Part shown: piece after piece, positions 35,976 to 44,035 of the stretch
Layout: each line of letters starts with the position of its first letter
How positions within the stretch are numbered: position 1 is the first letter of the stretch
Source of the DNA: Cryobacterium psychrophilum
Lineage (GTDB): Bacteria > Actinomycetota > Actinomycetes > Actinomycetales > Microbacteriaceae
Reading direction: 5' to 3'
Assembly (NCBI RefSeq): GCF_004365915.1
Contig: NZ_SODI01000001.1
Span: 2,790,001 to 2,854,000 of the forward strand
Length of the DNA stretch: 64,000 bases
Program-made: the position numbers and the translations under genes
Notes under the pieces: generated by a model
Seen by the model: only the letters and a program-made list of their open reading frames with translations
Database searches by the model: none
Told to the model about the DNA's origin: nothing

Positions 35976-36396
35976 GTTGTGCCTCTTCCTTTGGCCGGTG
36001 CTAGCTCAAACGTCCATGTACGGGCGGCTCACAGGCCCTTCGTACGTGGACAAAACTCAGGTTAGGTTAGGCATCGTTCGTGGCGACACCCCATGGATAA
36101 ATGCATCAGATTGTGTTACGGCCGCCATAATTGGAAATTGAGGCGACTTTCCCGCTCGTTAGTGCTGCGCGCAGCGTCGGGCGTGATGTCCTCGATCGCC
36201 CGACAGGGCGTTGCTCTGCGAGGCTCTTGATCAACTTGAGAGCGTTAGTGCTGCAGCCGGAAAGAATCGGCTCTTAGGGTGGAATCGCTCCCAACGCGTC
36301 GAGGAATGCCCAGTCGCTGTAAGGCGTGTGGGTTTGGCTGAAACCCCCACCATGGCGGTTTCAGATCATGATTCCGTTTCATTCATGAAATTGCAG
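35976..36396. other. Gene-free stretch with regulatory-looking sequence
   Basis: No supported gene. It contains an inverted repeat (arms 36012-36021 GTCCATGTAC and 36042-36051 GTACGTGGAC, one mismatch) and, at 36062-36072, TTAGGTTAGGC, an exact left half of the DtxR/IdeR iron box. The remainder up to the hairpin at 36397 looks degraded. Confidence 0.4.
36062..36080. promoter_or_regulatory. Half-match to DtxR/IdeR iron box
   Basis: TTAGGTTAGGC equals the first 11 bases of the 19-base consensus TTAGGTTAGGCTAACCTAA; the right half is not preserved. It sits about 90 bases upstream of the 43-aa zinc-ribbon gene. Confidence 0.3.
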
Positions 36397-36438
36397 AAAA
36401 GGGACCGGCCACGCTGAGAAGCAGGTCCGGTCCTTTTT
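36397..36438. terminator. Strong bidirectional terminator
   Basis: AAAAGGGACCGG (36397-36408) pairs with CCGGTCCTTTTT (36427-36438) in a 12-bp stem with A-tract on one side and T-tract on the other; works in both directions. No intact gene now ends here. Confidence 0.75.
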
Positions 36439-36658
36439 CGTTCTTTCGGCGGCGAGCTCGATGCCGCACCTGGCCCTCGCCTGCTCGCGGCCAGGAGAGT
36501 CTGGCAGTACGCCGAGTATCACGAAGTCAGAGACCAATCGTCTGGGCGGGCGGTTTACCATTCGGAATGCTTAGCTCGGTGCCGAGTTCGCGGTCGCTCG
36601 ACACTTCCGGTCAGGTGCTTGTTTCCCCAATTGTGATCGCGCCCGAAAGGAAGTCCTC

Positions 36659-37270
36659 ATTGGGGATAGTTTCACTTCACCCCGCCGGCGTCACCGTGCC
36701 CTCGCCCTGGCCCTGGGCCTCGGTAGTACCGCCGCTCTCGCCCTGACAGCTGCGGTCGCCGGACCCGCCCAGGCGACTCCGACCGACCAGGCGGCTCCGA
36801 CCCAGACGCATCACGTCGCTCTGGGCACGCTGAACGACTCAGGCGCCTCCGGGGTCGCCAACCTCGCCCTGCGCGGGGACCAGCTCACGGTGATCATCAA
36901 TGCCCGAGGCCTGACCCCTGGCCAGCCGCACGCACAGCACCTGCATTACTCGCCAGCCGCCGCCCACACCTGCCCGCCGCCTTCGGCCGACACCAATGGT
37001 GATGGCATGATCTCGCTCGCCGAGGGGGTCCCGTTCTACGGCGGCGTGGAGATCTCGCTGACCACCAGCGGCGACTCGTCACCGAGTAGCGCGTTGGCGC
37101 TCGACCGGATGCCTGTGGCGACGGCCAATGGCATCCTGCACTATAAGCGGACCTTCACGGTGGCCCCGGCCCAGGCCGCGGAAATCACCGACTTCGTGCT
37201 CGTCCAGCACGGCGTAGAAGACAACGGCTACCAGGCCACCCTGCCGACCGACTGCGGCGCCGTGAACTGA
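36659..37270 (+). CDS. Secreted CHRD-domain protein with EF-hand-like loop; apparent ATT start
   Basis: 203 residues if read from ATT at 36659. The frame then has a typical signal peptide (Arg-rich n-region, LALALGLGSTAALALTAA, AxA-type site near QATPT), then a CHRD domain (LGTLNDSGASGVANLAL, LTVIINARGLTPGQPHAQHLH). DTNGDGMISLAEG is a perfect EF-hand-type calcium loop. No ATG, GTG or TTG occurs in frame before the signal peptide; ATT is preceded by AAAGGAAG at ideal distance. Either ATT is used, or an original ATG has mutated, or there is a sequencing error. The first internal GTG (36890) would remove the signal peptide. Confidence 0.65.
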   Translation: MGDSFTSPRRRHRALALALGLGSTAALALTAAVAGPAQATPTDQAAPTQTHHVALGTLNDSGASGVANLALRGDQLTVIINARGLTPGQPHAQHLHYSPAAAHTCPPPSADTNGDGMISLAEGVPFYGGVEISLTTSGDSSPSSALALDRMPVATANGILHYKRTFTVAPAQAAEITDFVLVQHGVEDNGYQATLPTDCGAVN

Positions 37271-37434
37271 GCGGGACACCGCACAGAGCGGCCAGCACAG
37301 AGCGGCCAGCGGCTGGTCAGTGTCGACGAAATACCCTGACCGGCCGTGTGGCTGGCGTCCGTGCCCCGAGTTCCGGGCCCAACGCGGGGGTCGGCGATGA
37401 GCCGCTCCCTGACGCGAACACCCATCCCGAGGAA

Positions 37435-37541
37435 GGACACCACCTGGCCAGGGGCAGCGGCCAGCCGCCGGTGGGGTCAACGATCAGCAGTTCCTCCTCG
37501 ACCCCGAACGTACGCAGGCCGTCATTGTGCACCAGCGACAC
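37435..37541 (-). pseudogene. N-terminal fragment of YbdK-type carboxylate-amine ligase
   Basis: From GTG 37541 the frame reads SLVHNDGLRTFGVEEELLIV followed by DPTGGWPLPLA, matching the very conserved N terminus of YbdK/GCS2 glutamate-cysteine ligases (RTFGVEEELLLVD). Similarity stops after about 35 residues of a ~370-residue enzyme. It is a 5' gene scrap. Confidence 0.55.
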
Positions 37542-37687
37542 CCGTTCTGTGCGATCACCCGCGCCCGTCCTGCCCTCGGGACAGGAAAGGGGCCCTGGCC
37601 TCCCCGAATTACCCCAGCGCTATGATGGTGTAAATCACACTCCGCAGTGGCAGATGAGCAACGAGACTCGGAATTGGCAGGCGCAAA

Positions 37688-37873
37688 ATGGGCAGGCGTG
37701 GAATAGGTCTGATCGGGATCGTGTATCTGGTCATCGGGGTAGTGGTCGCTGCCACACAGGGCTATCTCGTGGCATGGAACGTTCCCGGCAATATTCTGGA
37801 AGGCCTGGCCGCGATTGTGCTCTGGCCTCTCGTGGCCCTCGTCGGGGTCGATCTGCACACCTTGATCGCATAG
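37688..37873 (+). CDS. 61-residue two-helix membrane protein
   Basis: Begins MGRRGIGLIGIVYLVIGVVV and contains a second hydrophobic segment, AIVLWPLVALVGVDLHTL. The motif pattern (GLIGxVYLxIGxxVA ... WPLVxLGVxLH) is shared by small integral membrane proteins in many actinobacteria. GGCAGG precedes the ATG. Function unknown; one of the few intact genes between the tRNA copies. Confidence 0.65.
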   Translation: MGRRGIGLIGIVYLVIGVVVAATQGYLVAWNVPGNILEGLAAIVLWPLVALVGVDLHTLIA

Positions 37874-38010
37874 GGAACCGAAAGTCCACGCCTCTGACGG
37901 TCCTTCACTGTTCGTGAGTGAAACGGCTTTCCGGGATGACAGGGTCAGGTCCCGCCGATATGTGTTGCTTGCCAGTCGTGAGCGTTGCTTCGTAAACGTG
38001 AAGAGCCATC

Positions 38011-38169
38011 GTGCGCCACGGGCACGAGAACCCCGAGATTGGTCTCTACCGGTACGTCGTCGAGCGCAGCTTCGACAGATGCATGTGGCAGATCGTCGAA
38101 CGGAAAGCGAAGTTCATCTCCCAGATCATGCGTGGCCACCTCGACGTGGTGGTGGCCTCGCTCCGTTGA
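38011..38169 (+). pseudogene. C-terminal fragment of a plasmid-type helicase/DNA methylase
   Basis: Frame 38011-38169 (stop TGA) reads HGHENPEIGLYRYVVERSFD then RCMWQIVERKAKFISQIMRG and HLDV. This is the conserved stretch (GNQNPEVxIYRYVTEGSFDxYMWQxxERKAxFIxQVMRGxLD) from the large SNF2-like helicase/methylase proteins of actinobacterial plasmids and conjugative elements. Only about 50 of more than 1500 residues remain. Confidence 0.6.
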
Positions 38170-38252
38170 CACTAGCGCTGGAACGTCTCGTCGACCTCGC
38201 CGATGAGCCCATGCTCGCGTCGAAGCGCGTGGGCATGGGCGGGACACGATAA

Positions 38253-38298
38253 TCACGGTCTAGCCGTGACTATGGCGGCGTAGTAGGTTCAGACCTAC
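38253..38298. promoter_or_regulatory. Two inverted repeats upstream of ppsA
   Basis: TCACGG-TCTAG-CCGTGA (38253-38269) and GTAGGT-TCAG-ACCTAC (38283-38298) lie 36-80 bases before the ppsA start codon. Either could be an operator or a leader hairpin. Confidence 0.4.
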
Positions 38299-38333
38299 GG
38301 GTACCGGCAGCGCGACACGGGTTGGAGACAGGC

Positions 38334-40724
38334 ATGGGCGAGAACAGCGTGGTGTGGTTCGACGATATTGGCATTGCCGACGTCCCTCGGGTCGGAGGGA
38401 AGAACGCCTCGCTCGGTGAGATGGTGCGAACCCTGGCCACAAGCGGCGTTCAGGTGCCCGAGGGCTTCGCCACGACGGCGAACGCCTACCGGGCATTCAT
38501 TGCGGCCAACGGGATCGAACCTGCACTGCGTCGCCAGCTGGCGCTGTTCCACTCCGGGGAAGCTTCGCTGCGGGTGAGTGGCGAGGCCCTGCGCGAGCTG
38601 TTCCTGGGCGGAGAGTTTCCCGAAGACACTGCCGAGGAGATCCGCGCGTCATACCGTGCCCTGGGTGAACGGGCGGGGCAGGCCAACCTGGCTGTGGCCG
38701 TGCGCAGCAGCGCAACGGCCGAGGACCTGGTGGATGCCAGCTTCGCGGGACAACAGGAGACCTTCCTCAACGTGACGGGTGAGCGGGACCTGCTCGACGC
38801 CTGCCGCCGCTGCTTCGCGTCGCTCTTCACCGACCGGGCCATCAGCTACCGAGAGGTGAAGGGCTTCGACCACCTCGATGTGGCCCTGTCGGTGGGGATC
38901 CAGCGCATGATTCGATCGGACGTTGGCGGCTCCGGTGTGATGTTTTCCATCGACCCCGACAGCGGATTCCCCGGCGCGGCCGTGATCAGTGCCGCCTGGG
39001 GATTGGGCGAAACGGTGGTCCAGGGCACCGTTGACCCCGACAAGTACCTTGTCTTCAAGGCGCTGCTGGAGGAGACCGGCCGTACGCCGATCATCGAGAA
39101 GAAGCTCGGCTCGAAGGAGCGCAAGATGGTCTATGCGGCGGGCGGAAGCGCGCGCACCCGCACCATCGACACGCCCGTGCGTGAGCGGCAGTCGTTCGTG
39201 TTGACCGACGCCGAGATCGTGCAGCTGGGGCGCTGGGCCGTGATCGTGGAGAACCACTACGGCCGCCCGATGGACATGGAGTGGGCCAAGGATGGGATCA
39301 GCAACGAGTTGTTCATGGTGCAGGCCCGACCGGAGACCGTGCAGTCGCAGGCGAGCGGAACGACGTTCACGGTCAGTCGTCTTACCGAGACCGGGCCGCT
39401 GCTGGTCTCCGGGGTAGCCGTTGGCGAGAGCATCGCCAGCGGGCAGGCCTGCGTCATCAGGGACCCGGCGGACATTGAGAACTTCGTCGACGGCGCGATT
39501 CTGGTCACCGAAATGACCGACCCGGACTGGGTGCCCATTATGGCCCGCGCATCGGGCATCGTGACCGACCACGGCGGCCCGACCAGCCACGCGGCGATCG
39601 TCAGCCGCGAACTGGGCGTACCGGCCGTCGTCGGCACCGGAAACGCCACCGAGGTGCTCGCGGACGGGCGGTTGATCACCATTTCGTGCGCCGCGGGCGA
39701 TGAGGGCAACGTTTATGCGGGCGCCCTCAGCTTCGAGACCGAGACGATCGACCTCGGTGCAGTGCCGACGACCCGCACGAAGGTGATGGTCAACATTGCC
39801 AGTCCGGTCGCGGCCTTCGAATGGTGGCGTCTGCCAGCGGATGGCGTGGGGCTGGCCCGCATGGAATTCATCATCAGCAACCTGATCAAGGTGCACCCGA
39901 TGGCGCTCGTGCACCCGGAGCTCGTCACAGACCCGGTCGCCGTTCGGCAGATCCAGGAGCTCACGCGCGGCTATGCGGACCCGGAGGAATACTTCGTGCA
40001 GACGTTGGCCCTCGGGATCGCCAAGCTGGCTGCACCGTACTACCCGAACCCGGTGATCGTGCGCATGAGCGACTTCAAGACCAACGAATACGCGCACCTG
40101 ATCGGTGGGGGCTCGTTTGAGCATGCGGAGGAGAACCCGATGCTCGGCTTCCGTGGCGCGTCACGCTATTACGACCCGCGATACCGGGAGGGATTCGCGC
40201 TCGAATGTCGGGCGATCCGTCGGGTTCGGGATGAGATCGGTTTCAGCAATGTCATCGTGATGATCCCCTTCTGTCGCACGACGACGGAGGCCGACAAAGT
40301 GCTGGAGGTGATGGCAGGGAATGGGCTGGTGCGCGGTGAGAACGGTCTGCAGGTCTACATGATGTGTGAGATCCCGGCCAATGTGATTCTGGCGGATCAG
40401 TTCGCGACCCGGTTCGACGGCTTCTCGATTGGTTCCAACGACCTCACCCAGCTGGTGCTGGGCGTCGACCGTGACGCGGGAGAACTCGCGGCCCTCTTCG
40501 ACGAGCGCAACGACGCGGTCAAGCAGATGATCAGCCAGGCGATCGAAAAGGCCCATGCCGCCGGAATCAAGGTTGGCATCTGCGGCCAGGCGCCGAGCAA
40601 CTACCCGGACTTCGCGGCGTTCCTGGTGGGGCAGGGGATCGACTCAATCTCACTGAACCCGGACAGCTTCCTGAAGACCGTGACCCACATCGCCGACGCT
40701 GAACGGGAGCGCGACACGAACTAG
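38334..40724 (+). CDS. ppsA: Phosphoenolpyruvate synthase
   Basis: 796 residues from ATG 38334 (GGAGA six bases upstream; an upstream TTG at 38322 is less likely). N-terminal ATP-grasp domain (GGKNASLGEM, AVRSSATAEDLVDASFAGQQE, SGVMFSIDPDSGF, WGLGETVVQGTVDPD); swivelling phosphohistidine domain with catalytic His in TDHGGPTSHAAIVSRELG; C-terminal PEP/pyruvate TIM barrel with MCEIPANVI and GSNDLTQLVLGVDRD. It converts pyruvate, ATP and water to PEP, AMP and phosphate, the first step of gluconeogenesis from pyruvate. It is intact although surrounded by gene debris. Confidence 0.93.
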   Translation: MGENSVVWFDDIGIADVPRVGGKNASLGEMVRTLATSGVQVPEGFATTANAYRAFIAANGIEPALRRQLALFHSGEASLRVSGEALRELFLGGEFPEDTAEEIRASYRALGERAGQANLAVAVRSSATAEDLVDASFAGQQETFLNVTGERDLLDACRRCFASLFTDRAISYREVKGFDHLDVALSVGIQRMIRSDVGGSGVMFSIDPDSGFPGAAVISAAWGLGETVVQGTVDPDKYLVFKALLEETGRTPIIEKKLGSKERKMVYAAGGSARTRTIDTPVRERQSFVLTDAEIVQLGRWAVIVENHYGRPMDMEWAKDGISNELFMVQARPETVQSQASGTTFTVSRLTETGPLLVSGVAVGESIASGQACVIRDPADIENFVDGAILVTEMTDPDWVPIMARASGIVTDHGGPTSHAAIVSRELGVPAVVGTGNATEVLADGRLITISCAAGDEGNVYAGALSFETETIDLGAVPTTRTKVMVNIASPVAAFEWWRLPADGVGLARMEFIISNLIKVHPMALVHPELVTDPVAVRQIQELTRGYADPEEYFVQTLALGIAKLAAPYYPNPVIVRMSDFKTNEYAHLIGGGSFEHAEENPMLGFRGASRYYDPRYREGFALECRAIRRVRDEIGFSNVIVMIPFCRTTTEADKVLEVMAGNGLVRGENGLQVYMMCEIPANVILADQFATRFDGFSIGSNDLTQLVLGVDRDAGELAALFDERNDAVKQMISQAIEKAHAAGIKVGICGQAPSNYPDFAAFLVGQGIDSISLNPDSFLKTVTHIADAERERDTN

Positions 40725-40733
40725 TCGGCAACC

Positions 40734-40764
40734 AGGCCCGTCGCAGCCGGCACGCGACGGGTCT
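40734..40764. terminator. Hairpin between ppsA and the convergent 113-aa gene
   Basis: CCCGTCGC / GCGACGGG perfect 8-bp core, extendable to 11 bp (arms 40734-40744 and 40754-40764), overlapping the stop codon of the minus-strand gene. Confidence 0.6.
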
Positions 40765-41104
40765 AGTTGTCGAAATCGCTAAACATTGCCTCTTCGTAGG
40801 CGGCCTCAGCAGCTTCTGCGGTGGCTCGCGCCTCGGCCACGCGAAGGCTGAGGGCGTGCTCGGCCTTTCTGATCAGGTCCGCCTTGGTCGGGCTGGCCTC
40901 CAGTATTAAGTCTTCGAGCGTATCCGGGTCCAGGTGCTGGGCGTTGAGCGCGTCCATGTCGGCCTGCGCGATTTCTGCACGGCTGCGCAGAAACCGAATC
41001 CGGGCCTCGCCGGCCTCGTGCGCGTGGGCCGTATCGTTCGTGGGAAGGATTGCCTTGCCGTTCTCTGCGCGCCCGCCGTGGCTGTTCTCGCCCGCATCGC
41101 TCAT
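40763..41104 (-). CDS. Hypothetical helical acidic protein, 113 residues
   Basis: Begins MSDAGENSHGGRAENG and consists mainly of charged amphipathic helices (RFLRSRAEIAQADMDALNAQ, KADLIRKAEHALSLRVAEAR), ending in an acidic tail. Likely soluble, possibly coiled-coil. No family recognised. AGGAGG-like sequence (GGAGGCACC) precedes the ATG, which supports translation. It is the last gene before the second initiator tRNA. Confidence 0.55.
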   Translation of the reverse strand: MSDAGENSHGGRAENGKAILPTNDTAHAHEAGEARIRFLRSRAEIAQADMDALNAQHLDPDTLEDLILEASPTKADLIRKAEHALSLRVAEARATAEAAEAAYEEAMFSDFDN

Positions 41105-41271
41105 GGTGCCTCCTGTGTCGGTGGCAGCCTAGCGCGGCACTGTTCCCGGCAAAAGGGGCAACCTCTGCCGCCGGATTCTCCAGAAGACAGCTCGCTGATT
41201 GTGCGCGAATCTTATGGCGGGGCTCTTGTCTTTTGGGCGTTGACCGCATAAATTCAGAGAAAGCAGTGTCG

Positions 41272-41316
41272 CGTGGTCACGCGAGCCTTTGTTGTGTGCT
41301 AAATTAGATCTTGTAG
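41272..41316 (+). promoter_or_regulatory. Promoter of second initiator tRNA gene
   Basis: CGTGGTCACG followed at the same distance by TAAATTAG, and 45 bases in total to the tRNA, exactly as for copy 1 although the bases between differ. Confidence 0.6.
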
Positions 41317-41390
41317 CGCGGGGTGGAGCAGTTCGGTAGCTCGCTGGGCTCATAACCCAGAGGTCGTAGGTTCAAATCCTGCCCCCGCAA
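41317..41390 (+). tRNA. Initiator tRNA-fMet (CAU), copy 2, CCA not encoded
   Basis: The 74-base body is identical to copy 1, including the C1-A72 mismatch and the three G-C pairs of the anticodon stem. The discriminator A is followed by CGA instead of CCA, so this copy would need CCA addition after transcription. A perfect terminator follows six bases later. Confidence 0.94.
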
Positions 41391-41395
41391 CGAAC

Positions 41396-41425
41396 GGCCC
41401 GGAACTTAGGTTCCGGGCCTTTTTT
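41396..41425 (+). terminator. Rho-independent terminator of tRNA-fMet copy 2
   Basis: GGCCCGGAAC - TTAG - GTTCCGGGCC, a perfect 10-bp stem, followed by TTTTTT (41420-41425). Confidence 0.9.
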
Positions 41426-41633
41426 GTGCCGGGACGCCCCGATGCGCCCCAGGCCGAGAGCACGCGCGATTCGCGAGGGAGCCGTGTTCGATCAGGCTGT
41501 CGTGACGCGGGTGTATAGCGCGGGGCGATGATCGCTTGCCGCGGGTGGCGCCGCGGATGGGGTGGTCAGACCGCTCGACATCATTGTTCTTACGTGGTGC
41601 GGAGACGCGTTTGGTGCGGCTTGGAAAGCGGGG

Positions 41634-42584
41634 TTAGCGGGAGGGCGTCATCGCCGAGATGATCTCGTACGCCACGTGGGAGGCGGCAACGGCGGTCAGC
41701 TGTGCGTGGTCGTAGGCCGGGGCGACCTCGACGACGTCGGCGCCGACCAGGTTGACGCCGCGCAGGGCGCGGATCATGGCCAGGAGTTCCCGGCTGGTCA
41801 TGCCGCCGGCTTCGGGGGTGCCGGTACCGGGCGCGTGCGCGGGGTCGAGCACGTCGATGTCGACGGACAGGTAGACGGGACGATCGCCGAGGCGGGCGAG
41901 CATCCGTTCGATTGCGCGGGCGAGGCCCTCGGTCTCGAACTCGTGGCTGGCGATGATCGCGAAGCCGAGGCGCTCGTCGTCGCGGAGGTCGTCGCGGGAG
42001 TACAGCGGGCCGCGGATACCGACGTGCATGCTGGCCTGCATGTCGATCAGGCCTTCCTCCGAGGCGCGGCGGAACGGGGTGCCGTGGGTGACCGGGGCGC
42101 CGAAGTAGGTGTCCCAGGTGTCGAGGTGCGCGTCAAAGTGCAGCACCGCGACGGGCCCGTGCTTTTCCGCGACGACTCGCAGCAGGGGGAGGGCGATCGT
42201 GTGGTCGCCGCCGATGACGACGAGTCGCTTACCGTCGGCAGACAGTTCGGAGGCCGCCTGCTGGATCTGGGCCACAGCCTCGGTGAGGTTGAACGGGTTC
42301 GCGGCAATGTCGCCGGCGTCGACGACCTGCTGGGCGGAGAAGGGGGAGACGTCCTGCACCGGGTTGTACGGACGAAGCAGTCGGGAGGCCTCGCGTACAT
42401 GAGCAGGGCCGAAGCGGGCACCGGGCCGGTAGCTCACACCGCTGTCGAACGGTACGCCGACCACGGCGATATCGGCGCGGCTGACGTCCTCGAGGCGGGG
42501 GAGTCTTGCGAAGGTGGCGATTCCGGCGTACCGCGGAACCAGGCTGGCATCCATCGGGCCGATCGGCTGCTCATCATTGACCAT
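41634..42584 (-). CDS. speB: Agmatinase/ureohydrolase
   Basis: 316 residues from ATG 42584 (AAGTAGG upstream). Binuclear manganese ligands: [18 protein letters not shown] and [19 protein letters not shown]. The pattern is that of agmatinases, which convert agmatine to putrescine and urea; guanidinobutyrase or formiminoglutamase-type relatives cannot be excluded. The gene is separated from its neighbours by terminators and appears single. A TAGTAT box lies about 40 bases upstream on the minus strand. Confidence 0.85.
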   Translation of the reverse strand: MVNDEQPIGPMDASLVPRYAGIATFARLPRLEDVSRADIAVVGVPFDSGVSYRPGARFGPAHVREASRLLRPYNPVQDVSPFSAQQVVDAGDIAANPFNLTEAVAQIQQAASELSADGKRLVVIGGDHTIALPLLRVVAEKHGPVAVLHFDAHLDTWDTYFGAPVTHGTPFRRASEEGLIDMQASMHVGIRGPLYSRDDLRDDERLGFAIIASHEFETEGLARAIERMLARLGDRPVYLSVDIDVLDPAHAPGTGTPEAGGMTSRELLAMIRALRGVNLVGADVVEVAPAYDHAQLTAVAASHVAYEIISAMTPSR

Positions 42585-42626
42585 CAATTGCCTACTTTCG
42601 TACAGATTTGAGAGGTAAATACTAAT

Positions 42627-42881
42627 ATGCAACAGAAAGTGTCTCCTGTGCAAGTTTTCTTGCCTTCTGGTCAAATCCCACGGGTGGCCGGGATCCCGCT
42701 GGCGTGGGCGGAGACCGGTATGGAGACCCCCATGTACGAGAGTCGCGCGGCACGCGACGCGTCAGATGCGCTCATCGTCACCGGCGACCTGGCCGCCATC
42801 ACCCAGTGGGCGTGCGGTCGCCCGGGCGCGCCCGTAACGAGTAACCGCCCCGGCAACCCGGTCACCCCGCGCTGGCTCTAG
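42627..42881 (+). CDS. Possible small hypothetical protein
   Basis: 84 residues, starting [22 protein letters not shown] lies about 12 bases before the ATG. The first third has lower GC than the rest. No motif or family recognised. It ends converging on the NifS-like gene with a 4-base overlap. It could be a chance frame over the speB promoter, so confidence is low. Confidence 0.3.
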   Translation: MQQKVSPVQVFLPSGQIPRVAGIPLAWAETGMETPMYESRAARDASDALIVTGDLAAITQWACGRPGAPVTSNRPGNPVTPRWL

Positions 42882-44029
42882 CCGCCGAGGCGTTGCACGG
42901 CGGCGACGGCATCGTGAACGGATGCCGCGGCCAGCGCGACCTCCTCGGCGGTGGTGCTCGCCGACAGGGTGAACCGCACCGCCGTTTGAGCGATCTCGGC
43001 GCTCAGGCCCATGGCCGTGAGCACGTGCGACGGTTCTGAGCTGCCCGCCGCGCAGGCCGATCCACTGGAGCACACGATTCCGCGCTGCTCCAATTCGAGC
43101 AGCACCGCCTCGCCGCTCGTTCCGGGGAAGACGAACGACGCCGTTCCGGGCAACCGCTCGGTGGGGTGCCCGGTGAGCCGGGCGGTGGGGGACTGGGTCA
43201 GCACGGTGGCAATGAATTCGTCCCGCCGGTGGGCGACCCGCGCCGCCCTCTCGCTGCGTTCCCGCAGGCTGAGCTCGAGGGCCACGGCGAAGGCCACCGC
43301 GCCGGCCACGTTCTCGGTGCCGCTGCGCTTGCCGCGCTCCTGACCGCCGCCATGCAGCAGGGGCTCCAGGGGCAGGCGGCCACGCACGAACAGCACACCG
43401 ATCCCGGGGGGAGCGCCCAGCTTGTGGCCCGAGAGGCTCAGCGCATCCACCCCAAGGGCGGTCACATCCAGGGGCAGCCAGCCGCCGGCCTGCACCGCGT
43501 CGGTGTGGAACAGTGCGCCGGCCGCGCGGGTGATCGCGGCGAGATCGGCGATGGGCTGCACGGTGCCGACCTCGTTGTTGGCGTAGTGCACGGAGACGAG
43601 TCTGGTGTTCGGGCGCAGCGCCTGGCGCAGGGCATCGGCCTGCACCCGGCCCAGGGCATCCGTGGGCAGGAATGTGACCTCGAAACCGTGCAGCCGGTGC
43701 AGGTAGTCGACGGTCTCGAGCACGGCCTCATGTTCGATCGCGGTCGTGATGAGGTGACCGGGCGCCCCGTCACGGAGGGACCCCAGGGCGAGTCCCTTGA
43801 TGGCGAGGTTGTCGGACTCGGTGCCGCCGCTGGTGAAAATCACGTCGCCGGGGCGGCAGCCGAGGGAGCGAGCGACGCTCTGCCTGGCCTGCGTGAGCGC
43901 CGCGGCGGCCGCCTCGCCGACGCGGTGGTGGCTCGAGGGATTACCGAAGCTGCCGGTGAGGAACGGCCACATGGCCTCCAGCGCCTCCCGGCGCACCGGG
44001 GTCGTCGCCGCGTTGTCGAGGTAGATCAC
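42878..44029 (-). CDS. NifS-like cysteine desulfurase of the NAD operon
   Basis: 383 residues from GTG. PLP enzyme of the NifS/IscS class: Schiff-base Lys in LSGHKLGAPPGIG, HFHTDAVQ-type motif LFHTDAVQAGG, and the sulfur-carrying Cys in IVCSSGSACAAGSSEPSH. It lies six bases after nadC in nadA-nadB-nadC order. Desulfurases placed in nad operons are thought to build the [4Fe-4S] cluster of NadA; that job is inferred from location. Confidence 0.9.
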   Translation of the reverse strand: MIYLDNAATTPVRREALEAMWPFLTGSFGNPSSHHRVGEAAAAALTQARQSVARSLGCRPGDVIFTSGGTESDNLAIKGLALGSLRDGAPGHLITTAIEHEAVLETVDYLHRLHGFEVTFLPTDALGRVQADALRQALRPNTRLVSVHYANNEVGTVQPIADLAAITRAAGALFHTDAVQAGGWLPLDVTALGVDALSLSGHKLGAPPGIGVLFVRGRLPLEPLLHGGGQERGKRSGTENVAGAVAFAVALELSLRERSERAARVAHRRDEFIATVLTQSPTARLTGHPTERLPGTASFVFPGTSGEAVLLELEQRGIVCSSGSACAAGSSEPSHVLTAMGLSAEIAQTAVRFTLSASTTAEEVALAAASVHDAVAAVQRLGG

Positions 44030-44035
44030 GCCGAA

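Noticed and set aside
36211..36417. 68-codon plus-strand frame before the strong terminator
   Set aside because: Ribosome binding site and motif are lacking, and the frame ends inside the terminator stem; considered chance.
37914..38252. 112-codon plus-strand frame starting MSETAFRDD
   Set aside because: It overlaps the helicase/methylase remnant in another frame, is Arg-rich and has no family pattern.
34046..41390. The two tRNA-fMet genes as attL and attR of one integrated element
   Set aside because: Both copies are full length with their own conserved promoters and terminators, whereas attachment duplications usually repeat only the 3' part of the tRNA. An older gene duplication explains them better.
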